Below are positions 50,893 through 58,234 of a DNA stretch of 64,000 nt, in pieces. Made by a program: the position numbers and the translations under genes. How positions within the stretch are numbered: position 1 is the first letter of the stretch; every line of letters starts with the position of its first letter. Below the pieces are notes generated by a model that was not told where the DNA came from, made no database searches, and saw only the letters and a list, made by a program, of their open reading frames with translations. This DNA comes from Candidatus Binatia bacterium (lineage in GTDB: Bacteria; Desulfobacterota; Binatia; UBA9968; JAJDTQ01): the NCBI GenBank assembly GCA_951813575.1, contig OX638375.1, positions 1,217,001 through 1,281,000 on the forward strand, given 5' to 3'.

Positions 50893-52098
50893 ATGAGCAT
50901 TCGCGGGAAGACAGCTATCGTCGGCATCGGCGAGACCCCGGTGGACCGCCTGGGCAGGCGCCCGGGCGAGCGGCGCCGGACCATTCCGGAGTACCTGACC
51001 TGGGCCGCCCGGCTGGCCATGGAGGACGCCGGGCTCACGCGCAAGGACTTCGACGGGCAGGGCCTCGCCGCCATCTACACCACCAACTACCTGCAACCCT
51101 TCTGGCCGGAGGAGACCGCTTCCATCCTGGGCATCGCGCCGGCCCTTTCCATGGCCAACGCCAACGGCGGCGCCGCCACGGTGTCGGCGCTGGGACAGGC
51201 GGCCGCGGCCATCGAGGCCGGGTTGGTGGAGCGGGTCCTCTGCGTGGCCGCTTCGTGCACGTTCGTGGAAAACCACAACGGCGTCGAGCCCCGCGACGTG
51301 CGGGATCACGAGGTGCCCTACGGCCTCATGGGCGCCAACAGCGGCATCGCCCTGGTGATGCGCCGGCACATGCACCAATACGGCACCACCCTGGACGCCT
51401 TGGGGAACATCGCGGTGACCGCCCGCTACCACGCGTCGCTGAACCCCAACTCCTATCTCAAGAAGCCCATGACCCTGGAGGACTACAAGACCTCCCGCAT
51501 GGTGGCCGACCCGGTGCGGCTGCTGGACTGCGTCATGCCGGCCAACGGCGGCAAGGCCTTCATTCTGACCTCGGCGGAGAAGGCCGCCTCCATGCCGCGA
51601 AAGCCGGTGTACCTCCTGGGCTTCGGCGAGCAGGACAATCCCAGCTACGGGCCCCGCACCCACTCGGACGCAACCATCATGGGGATCAAGGACGCCGGCG
51701 CCCGGGCCTTCGGCATGGCCGGGGCCACGCCGGCGGACATGGACTTCGCCGAGCTGTACGACGACTACGTGGTCATCGAGCTGATGCAGATCGAGGACCT
51801 GGGCTTCTGCGAGAAGGGCGACACGAAGTTCTTCGAGTCCACCGACTTCTCCTTCAAGGGGACGCTGCCGATCCAGACCGGCGGCGGCATGATCAACTGC
51901 GGGCAGCCGTCCACCGCCGGCGGCATGATCCATATCCTGGAAGCCGTCACCCAACTGAGGGGCGACGGCGGCGAGCGGCAGGTGGCCAACGCCCGCACCG
52001 GCATCGTCACCGGCCTCGGCGGCCTCCCCTACGGCAAGAACCTCGGCTCCACCGCCGTGGCCATCCTGAGCAACGAGACAGGACACTCCAATGGCTGA
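50893..52098 (+). CDS. Thiolase-fold protein lacking the catalytic Cys and His (Ltp/SCP-x-like)
   Basis: A 401-residue thiolase-superfamily protein of the lipid-transfer/SCP-x branch. The nucleophile-loop region reads MANANGGAATVS (87-98), where thiolases have C-A-S-G; N89 stands at the cysteine position. The usual GHPxGATG histidine motif reads NCGQPSTAGG (335-344), with Q338. Tyrosines in YDDY (289-292) are kept, as in steroid side-chain aldolases of the Ltp2 type. Its stop overlaps the start of a DUF35 gene by 8 bases, the same pairing as Ltp2-ChsH2, so a retro-aldol C-C lyase is more likely than a thiolase. Substrate unknown. Confidence 0.87.
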   Translation: MSIRGKTAIVGIGETPVDRLGRRPGERRRTIPEYLTWAARLAMEDAGLTRKDFDGQGLAAIYTTNYLQPFWPEETASILGIAPALSMANANGGAATVSALGQAAAAIEAGLVERVLCVAASCTFVENHNGVEPRDVRDHEVPYGLMGANSGIALVMRRHMHQYGTTLDALGNIAVTARYHASLNPNSYLKKPMTLEDYKTSRMVADPVRLLDCVMPANGGKAFILTSAEKAASMPRKPVYLLGFGEQDNPSYGPRTHSDATIMGIKDAGARAFGMAGATPADMDFAELYDDYVVIELMQIEDLGFCEKGDTKFFESTDFSFKGTLPIQTGGGMINCGQPSTAGGMIHILEAVTQLRGDGGERQVANARTGIVTGLGGLPYGKNLGSTAVAILSNETGHSNG

Positions 52099-52525
52099 AG
52101 CACAAACCGAGCCCCGACGCCCGCTCCCCGAGATCACCGAGCTCACCGCGCCCTTCTGGCAAGCCACCAGGGAAGGCCGGCTGGTGATGCAGCGCTGCCG
52201 CGCCTGCGGCGAGCTGGTGTGGTGCCCCCGTCCGTCCTGCGTGGTATGCGGCGGCGAAGAGCTGGAATGGGACCAGCTCAGCGGACGCGGCACCGTCTAC
52301 TCCTTCACCATCATCCGCCAGTTGGCGGGCCGCGGCGCCCGCGCCTTCGAGAAGGACATCCCCTACGTCATCGCCTGGGTGGACCTGGAGGAAGGCCCCC
52401 GCTACTACACCAACATCGTGGATTGTCCGGTGGACAACGTGGAGATCGGGATGGAGGTGGAGGTGGTGTTCGACCCTGTCAGCGACGACATCAGCCTGCC
52501 GAAGTTCAAGCCTCGCGACGCGTAG
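52091..52525 (+). CDS. Zn-ribbon/OB-fold acyl-CoA-associated protein (DUF35)
   Basis: A 144-residue DUF35-type protein. An N-terminal helix-rich segment (PFWQATREGRLVMQRC) leads into a rubredoxin-like zinc ribbon with C36, C39, C50 and C53 (plus C45), followed by an OB fold (GRGTVYSFTIIRQ...VIAWVDLEEGPRYYTNIV). These proteins are obligate partners of thiolase-fold enzymes and form the CoA-ester channel. The 8-base overlap with the preceding gene indicates co-translation and a complex. Confidence 0.93.
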   Translation: MAEAQTEPRRPLPEITELTAPFWQATREGRLVMQRCRACGELVWCPRPSCVVCGGEELEWDQLSGRGTVYSFTIIRQLAGRGARAFEKDIPYVIAWVDLEEGPRYYTNIVDCPVDNVEIGMEVEVVFDPVSDDISLPKFKPRDA

Positions 52526-52591
52526 CCGCGGTGGTCAAGCCGCCGGACTTTTGGTAATCCACTCCTATCACCCGTCGATCCGGAGGACACC

Positions 52592-53683
52592 ATGGCAGTC
52601 ATCGATGCCGATACCCACGTAGACGAGACCGAGGACACCTGGGCGTTCCTGCGCGACGGCGACGAGGCCTTGAGGCCCACCACCGGCTATCCCAAGGGCC
52701 AGGATGCCAGCAACGCCAGGATGCGCTACTGGATGATCGACGGCAAGCGCCAGATCCGCTTCGTGCGCACGGACGAGGAGACCCACACCACCGAGGGCGC
52801 CCGCGAGCTCAAGGACGTGAAGAGACGCCTGGAGGACATGGACCGCATGGGGGTGGACTTCCAGGTCATGTACCCGACCCTGTTCCTGGTGGAGTTCACC
52901 GACAAGCCGGAGGTCGAGCTGGCGCTCCGGCGCAGCTACAACCGCTGGATGGCCGAGCGCTGGGAGGAGTCCGGAGGCCGGCTGCGCTATGTCATGCTGC
53001 CGCCTACCCTGAACATGGACGCGGCCCTGGACGAGATGCGCTTCGCCAAGGAGCACGGCGCCTGCGGCGTGCTCAAGAAGGGCGACCGGGAAGCCGGCGT
53101 GTGGGCCAACGACCCCTACTTCTTCCCCCTGTACGAGGAAGCCCAGAAGCTCGACATGCCCATCTGCTTCCACACGGGCTCGGGGGTGCCGGATTTCACC
53201 CCGGCGCGCGAGTTCACCTTCAGCCGCTTCTACCGGATCCTGCTGCCGGTGGTGCACGCGTTCCAGTCCCTGATCGTCCACGGCGTGCCGGAGCAGTTCC
53301 CAACCCTGCGCTTCGGCTTCATCGAGGCCACGGCCTCCTGGGTGCCCTTCGTGCTGTACGAGATCCGCCGCCGGCTGGAGAAGAACAAGGAACGGCCCAC
53401 CAGCGTGCTGCGCTCCACCATGGAGATCGAGGAGATGCCGGAGGACATCCTGCAGCGGAACCGCATGTACGTATCGTTCCAGGTGGACGAGGACCTGGAC
53501 TACGTCATCCAGCATACGGGGGATTCCAATCTCCTCGTGGGCTCCGACTACACGCACAACGATTCCGCCCAGGAGATGGATTTTCTGGGCCTCCTCAAGC
53601 AGCGCGCCGACAGGGGCGACATCTCCCACGACGCGGTGAAAAAGATCACCCAGGACAACCCCAGGAACTTCTACGGCATCTGA
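52592..53683 (+). CDS. Amidohydrolase family protein
   Basis: A 363-residue Amidohydro_2-type enzyme with the start VIDADTHVDETEDTWAFLRD, LEDMDRMGVDFQVMYPTLFL, ICFHTGSGVPDF (metal His), LRFGFIEATASWVPF and LVGSDYTHNDSAQEMDFL (metal Asp). It shares the TW-F/YL start and R..NRW segment with the tandem array and with 54896/55990, forming one subfamily. The ribosome site ggagg is good. It is 66 bases after the DUF35 gene on the same strand and likely part of the same transcript. Confidence 0.92.
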   Translation: MAVIDADTHVDETEDTWAFLRDGDEALRPTTGYPKGQDASNARMRYWMIDGKRQIRFVRTDEETHTTEGARELKDVKRRLEDMDRMGVDFQVMYPTLFLVEFTDKPEVELALRRSYNRWMAERWEESGGRLRYVMLPPTLNMDAALDEMRFAKEHGACGVLKKGDREAGVWANDPYFFPLYEEAQKLDMPICFHTGSGVPDFTPAREFTFSRFYRILLPVVHAFQSLIVHGVPEQFPTLRFGFIEATASWVPFVLYEIRRRLEKNKERPTSVLRSTMEIEEMPEDILQRNRMYVSFQVDEDLDYVIQHTGDSNLLVGSDYTHNDSAQEMDFLGLLKQRADRGDISHDAVKKITQDNPRNFYGI

Positions 53684-53756
53684 AGGGAAGCAAGGATCGG
53701 CAGGCCGGTCAGCGCAGCCCCGTAGCCCCCGCCCGGCCGTTGCCAGGAGAAACCGG

Positions 53757-54884
53757 ATGAAGGAATCCCCGGACAGGCCCCTGGCCGACGACGACGTGGA
53801 GAAGCGCCTCTTTCCGGGGCCGGGCCTTCCCGGCGGCGGTCAGCTCGAGGTGCGCATGGAGGCGCCCCTGCTGCATCCGGACCCGGACGTGCGCGACGTA
53901 GCGCGCCGTTACAAGCCCTACAACCTCGACAGTTGGCACACCGAATGGACCCGCGTGGCCGAGAAGAACGAGGAGCTGGCGGCGGGCTTCGAGGAAGAAG
54001 GCCGCAACGTCACCGCCCATGACTTCTACCGGCGAGCGGCCGAGTTCTACCGGCGGGCGCTGGTGTACATGCCGGACTGCGACCCGCGCATGATGCAGAG
54101 CCATGAGAAGCTCAAGGAGACCTTCGACAAAGCCTGGAGTCTGGTAACGCCGCCCTTCGAACGGGTCGAGATCCCCTACGAGGGGCACCAACTGGACGCG
54201 CTCTTCTACTCTGCCAAGGGCAAGGCGGAGACCCGCTTTCCCACCGTGTACAACTACGGCGGCGCCGACGGCATCCTGCTGCGGGGGCTGGACGGCGACG
54301 CGGGGCAGTACGTGCGCCGGGGCATGTCGTTCATCGATGTGGACGGGCCGGGTCACGGCGCCACCCTGCGGGAGAAAAAGCTCTACGCCCCGCCGGACTC
54401 CGAGCGGGTGGCCAAGGCCGTCATCGACTACCTGGTGACGCGCCCTGACGTGGACCCGGACCGCATCGGCCTCCACGGCTCGAGCATGGGCGGGTACTCC
54501 GGGCCGCGGTGCGCCACCGAGGAGAAGCGCATCAAGGCCGTGGCCGTGTGGAGCGGCGCCTACCACCTGTTGGATGACATCTTCGACTACTATCCGCCTA
54601 TCCAGGACCGGCTGCGCTGGCTCATGGGCGCGGCGGATCTCAAGGAAGCCCGGGAACGCATCAAGGAGTTCACTCTGGTGGGCCGGGCGCACAAGATCGA
54701 ATGCCCGCTCCTGGTGGGCTACAACCACGACGACCGGGTCATGGATCCGCGCGGCGCCGTGCGGCTGTACGAGAACGCGACCAACGCCCCGCGGGAACTG
54801 CTCGACGGCGTGGGGCACCACGAGAAGCGCTTCGAGCGGCGAAGCTTCATCGTGGACTGGTTCGCCAAGCAGTTGAACGCCTGA
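53757..54884 (+). CDS. Alpha/beta hydrolase with N-terminal helical domain (DHPON-hydrolase-like)
   Basis: A 375-residue serine-type hydrolase. Residues ~45-135 are a helical N-terminal domain (SWHTEWTRVAEKNEEL, NVTAHDFYRRAAEFYRRA), then the core has the oxyanion region NYGGADG, nucleophile S243 in HGSSMGGYSG, candidate acid D326 in YNHDDRVMD and H354/H355 in GVGHH. The helical cap with a FrsA-like core matches C-C bond hydrolases such as 2,6-dihydroxypseudooxynicotine hydrolase of nicotine breakdown, and related acyl-cleaving enzymes. It lies 11 bases ahead of the next amidohydrolase, in one operon. Confidence 0.87.
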   Translation: MKESPDRPLADDDVEKRLFPGPGLPGGGQLEVRMEAPLLHPDPDVRDVARRYKPYNLDSWHTEWTRVAEKNEELAAGFEEEGRNVTAHDFYRRAAEFYRRALVYMPDCDPRMMQSHEKLKETFDKAWSLVTPPFERVEIPYEGHQLDALFYSAKGKAETRFPTVYNYGGADGILLRGLDGDAGQYVRRGMSFIDVDGPGHGATLREKKLYAPPDSERVAKAVIDYLVTRPDVDPDRIGLHGSSMGGYSGPRCATEEKRIKAVAVWSGAYHLLDDIFDYYPPIQDRLRWLMGAADLKEARERIKEFTLVGRAHKIECPLLVGYNHDDRVMDPRGAVRLYENATNAPRELLDGVGHHEKRFERRSFIVDWFAKQLNA

Positions 54885-54895
54885 CGGAGAACGGC

Positions 54896-55936
54896 ATGCG
54901 CACCATCGACGCGGATGCCCATGTGATCGAGAACGAGGTCACGTGGGACTACCTGGAAGGCCCGGACCGGCGTTTCCGGCCCGTTCCGGTGTCAGCGGAC
55001 ATGCCCTCGGGCAACCGCGGAAACTTCTGGATCATCGACGGCCGGCTCATCGGGGGCCGTGACAACGTCGGCGCGGACACCCCGCCGGAAGCGCGGGAGA
55101 TGACCGACATCGACCGGCGGCTCCACCACATGGACGACATCGGCACCGGGGTCCAGGTGCTCTATCCAACCGTGCTGCTGCGACCCTTCACCGAGCGGCC
55201 GGACGTGGAGCTGGCCCTGTGCCGCGCTTACAACCGCTGGCTCGCCGACATCTGGAAAAAGGCGCCGGAGCGGCTTCGCTGGGCGGTGCAGCTCCCGGTG
55301 CTGAGCATGGAGGCGTCGCTGGAAGAGATGCTCTGGGCCAGGGAGAACGGCGCCTGCGCGGTGTCGCTGCGCGGCGTGGAGACCCACCAGCCGCTCCACA
55401 ACCCCTACTTCTTCCCGATCTACGAGGAAGCCCAGCGCCTGGACCTGGCCATCGGCATCCACGCGGGACAGGGCAGCTTCGCGGTGTTGGACACCTTCGG
55501 CACGGACAACACCTTCACCACCTCCAAGCTTACGGTGGTGGGGGCGTTCCACGCGCTGGTGCTGCACGGGATTCCGGAGCGGTTTCCGCAGCTGCGCATC
55601 GGCGCCATCGAGGTCACCGCCCAGTGGCTGCCCTACGTGCTGCACGACCTGCGCCTGCGCTTCAAAAAGGCCGGCCGGCGCCTGGATGACGACCTGCTGA
55701 GGACCCAGCGGCTGTTCGTGGCATGCCAGACAGACGACGACCTGCCCTACGTCCTCGGCTACGGCGCCGAGGACAACCTCATGGTGGGCTCGGACTACGG
55801 TCACGCCGACAATGCCAGCGAGCTGCTGGCGCTCAAGGGCATCCGCGACAAGGGCGAGGTCGCCCCCAAGGTGATCGACAAGATCCTGGCCCACAACCCG
55901 GCGCGCTTCTACGGACTGGCGGAAGGCGGCGCGTGA
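54896..55936 (+). CDS. Amidohydrolase family protein (pair member 1)
   Basis: A 346-residue Amidohydro_2-type enzyme. The ATG at 54896 is used because it begins TIDADAHVIENEVTWDYLEG; the frame is open to 54701 inside the upstream hydrolase gene. Metal-site blocks: IGIHAGQGSFAV (His), LRIGAIEVTAQWLPY, and VGSDYGHADNASELLALKG (Asp). The end NPARFYGLAEGG is family-typical. It is collinear with the next gene, and the two look like a duplication of the same ancestor as the 368-residue array. Confidence 0.92.
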   Translation: MRTIDADAHVIENEVTWDYLEGPDRRFRPVPVSADMPSGNRGNFWIIDGRLIGGRDNVGADTPPEAREMTDIDRRLHHMDDIGTGVQVLYPTVLLRPFTERPDVELALCRAYNRWLADIWKKAPERLRWAVQLPVLSMEASLEEMLWARENGACAVSLRGVETHQPLHNPYFFPIYEEAQRLDLAIGIHAGQGSFAVLDTFGTDNTFTTSKLTVVGAFHALVLHGIPERFPQLRIGAIEVTAQWLPYVLHDLRLRFKKAGRRLDDDLLRTQRLFVACQTDDDLPYVLGYGAEDNLMVGSDYGHADNASELLALKGIRDKGEVAPKVIDKILAHNPARFYGLAEGGA

Positions 55937-55989
55937 CCCGCCCGCGGGCCCGAACCGGCCCCGGACGGGGAACCTGACTGGAGGAGAAC

Positions 55990-57015
55990 ATGCTGGCCAT
56001 CGACGCCGACGCCCACGTCATCGAGACGGAGCACACCTGGGACTACCTGGAGGGCCGGGACAAGCGCTTCCGTCCGGTGCCAGTGACCCTGGACATGCCC
56101 GAGGGCGGCACGCGCAACTTCTGGGTCATCAACGGGAAGCTCATCGGCGGACGCGACAACATCGGCCTGGACACCCCCAAGGAGTCCCGGGACATGGCCG
56201 ACATCGACGCGCGCCTGAAACACATGGATGACATCGGCACCGACGTGCAGGTGCTCTACCCCACCCTCTTCCTGCGGCCGGTCACCGACCGCTCCGACGT
56301 GGAGCTTGCCCTGTGCCGCTCCTACAACCGCTGGCTGGGGGACATCTGGGCCGCCGGCAACGGGCGGCTCCGCTGGGCCGTGCAACTGCCGCTGCTGAGC
56401 ATGGACGAAGCCCTGGAGGAGCTGCGCTGGGCCACGGACCACGGTGCCTGCGCGGTTTTCATGAGGGGCCTGGAGACCTATCATCCGCTCCATCACCCCT
56501 ACTTCTTTCCGCTCTACGAGGAGGCCGCCCGGCTTGACGTGCCCATCGGCATCCACTCCGGCATCGGCAACGCAGCGGTTTCGGAAGCGTTCGGCAACGA
56601 CCCCTTCCGCACCGCCAAGCTCACGGTCATCGGCGCCGTTCACGCCATGGTCATGCGCGGCATACCCCAGCGGTTCCCCGGTCTCCGTATCGGCGCCATC
56701 GAGGTGGCGGCCCAATGGGTCCCTCACGTGGTCCGGGACATCAAGCTGCGGAACCGCAAGAGCGGAGTGGAGCCCGATGATGACCTGCTCCGGGCCAACC
56801 GGCTCTATGTCGCCTGCCAGACGGACGACGACCTGCCCTACGTTCTCGAGCACGCGGGCGAGGACATGATCATGATCGGTTCCGACTACGGCCACGCCGA
56901 CAACGCCAGCGAACTGCTGGCGCTCAAGGGTCTTAGGGAGAAGGGCGAGGTGGCGCCCCACGTCATCGACAAGATTCTGCACGACAACCCGACGCGGTTC
57001 TACGGGCTGTCCTGA
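55990..57015 (+). CDS. Amidohydrolase family protein (pair member 2)
   Basis: A 341-residue paralogue of 54896-55936, with matching AIDADAHVIETEHTWDYLEG, DIDARLKHMDDIGTDVQVLYPTLFLRP, IGIHSGIGNAAV (His), LRIGAIEVAAQWVPHV and IGSDYGHADNASELLALKG. It ends NPTRFYGLS. The ribosome site ggagg precedes the ATG by 6 bases. Loops after the metal His (SEAFGNDPFRTAKLTVIGAVHAMVMRG) differ from its partner, suggesting a different leaving group. It lies 53 bases after it and 13 bases before the next gene. Confidence 0.92.
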   Translation: MLAIDADAHVIETEHTWDYLEGRDKRFRPVPVTLDMPEGGTRNFWVINGKLIGGRDNIGLDTPKESRDMADIDARLKHMDDIGTDVQVLYPTLFLRPVTDRSDVELALCRSYNRWLGDIWAAGNGRLRWAVQLPLLSMDEALEELRWATDHGACAVFMRGLETYHPLHHPYFFPLYEEAARLDVPIGIHSGIGNAAVSEAFGNDPFRTAKLTVIGAVHAMVMRGIPQRFPGLRIGAIEVAAQWVPHVVRDIKLRNRKSGVEPDDDLLRANRLYVACQTDDDLPYVLEHAGEDMIMIGSDYGHADNASELLALKGLREKGEVAPHVIDKILHDNPTRFYGLS

Positions 57016-57028
57016 AAGGAGATCCGCC

Positions 57029-58150
57029 GTGAGCGACACTTTCGACCTGCTTCTCGTCAACGGAACGGTGATCAACCCGGCGGCGGGACCGCGGCAGGAT
57101 CTCGACGTGGGCATTGCCGGCGGCCGTATCACCGCCATGGGGAAGGATCTCCCGCGGGACGGCGCCGGGCAGGTGCTCGACGTCAGCGGCTGCTTCGTCA
57201 CCCCGGGCCTCATCGACTTCCACGTCCACAGCTACTGGGGCGTGAACCCGTACGGCACCGACCTCGACGCCGTGTGCGGCGCCGGCGGCGTCACCACCGC
57301 CGCGGACGCGGGCTCGGCCGGCCCGGTGAACTTCACGGGCTTCCGCCACCTGGTGTACGAACGCGCGCGCACCCGCATGCTGGCCTTCGTGGCCGTGGCC
57401 CAGCACGGGGTCCTCAATGTGCCCGGAGAGCTCGAGAACATCGGCTTCGCCGACCCCGAGAGCGCCGCGCGCACGGTCCGGGAGAATCCGGACGTCGCGG
57501 TGGGCATCAAGATCCGGCTGCACGTCAAGTCGGTGGGGGAGAACGGCCGCGAGGCCCTGGGAATGGCGGTGGGAGCCGGAGACGTCAGCGACTCGCCCGT
57601 GATGGTGCATGTGGGCGACACCGGAATTCCCATGGAGGAGATCGTCGGGACGCTGCGCCCGGGCGACATCGTCACCCACTGCTACACGCCGAAGCAGCCC
57701 GCCATCGTGGACCCGGACGGCCGCCTCCGTCCCGCCGTTCTGGAGGCGCAGAAGCGCGGGGTGATCTTTGACGTCGCCCACGCCAACGGGCACTTCGACT
57801 TCGATCTGGTGGCCCGGGCCATGGACCAGGGGCTCCGCCCGGACATCATCAGCACCGATCTCCACAAAATGAGCGGCGCCGGGCCCGTTGTGGACCTGCC
57901 CACCACCCTGACCAAGTTCCTGATGCTGGGACTGGAGCTGGATGAGATCATCGCCGACTGCACCATTAACGCCGCACGGGCCATCGGCTGGGAAGACCGC
58001 CTCGGGGTCCTGGAGACGGGCCGCGAGGCCGACGTGGCCGTGCTGGAGGTGGTGGACGAGGAGACCCCGCTCGAGGACAGCGTCGGCAACCGCCGCACGC
58101 ACGGACAACGCATCGCTGCCCGCCATACCATCCGCGCCGGGGTCCTGTAG
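57029..58150 (+). CDS. Amidohydrolase/deacetylase family metallohydrolase (dihydroorotase-like)
   Basis: A 373-residue enzyme of a different amidohydrolase branch (composite-domain type related to dihydroorotase and D-aminoacylase). The start is GTG with aaagga upstream. N-terminal beta-sandwich strands (LLLVNGTVINPAAG) lead to the HxH site H65/H67 in DFHVHSYWG. A candidate bridging lysine is in VGIKIRLHV, later histidines in VMVHVGDT and IVTHCYTP, and the Asp in IISTDLHKMSG. The C-terminus returns to the sandwich (GREADVAVLEVVDEE). It ends the plus-strand operon that begins with the thiolase-like gene. It probably cleaves a cyclic amide or N-acyl bond. Confidence 0.9.
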   Translation: MSDTFDLLLVNGTVINPAAGPRQDLDVGIAGGRITAMGKDLPRDGAGQVLDVSGCFVTPGLIDFHVHSYWGVNPYGTDLDAVCGAGGVTTAADAGSAGPVNFTGFRHLVYERARTRMLAFVAVAQHGVLNVPGELENIGFADPESAARTVRENPDVAVGIKIRLHVKSVGENGREALGMAVGAGDVSDSPVMVHVGDTGIPMEEIVGTLRPGDIVTHCYTPKQPAIVDPDGRLRPAVLEAQKRGVIFDVAHANGHFDFDLVARAMDQGLRPDIISTDLHKMSGAGPVVDLPTTLTKFLMLGLELDEIIADCTINAARAIGWEDRLGVLETGREADVAVLEVVDEETPLEDSVGNRRTHGQRIAARHTIRAGVL

Positions 58151-58234
58151 GACCCCTTCACGACCACCCGTTCTCCCAAACGTTGCGAGGCTCGCGAGCA
58201 TTGGTAGAACAGGGGAAGCGTTGTAAGGTGAACC

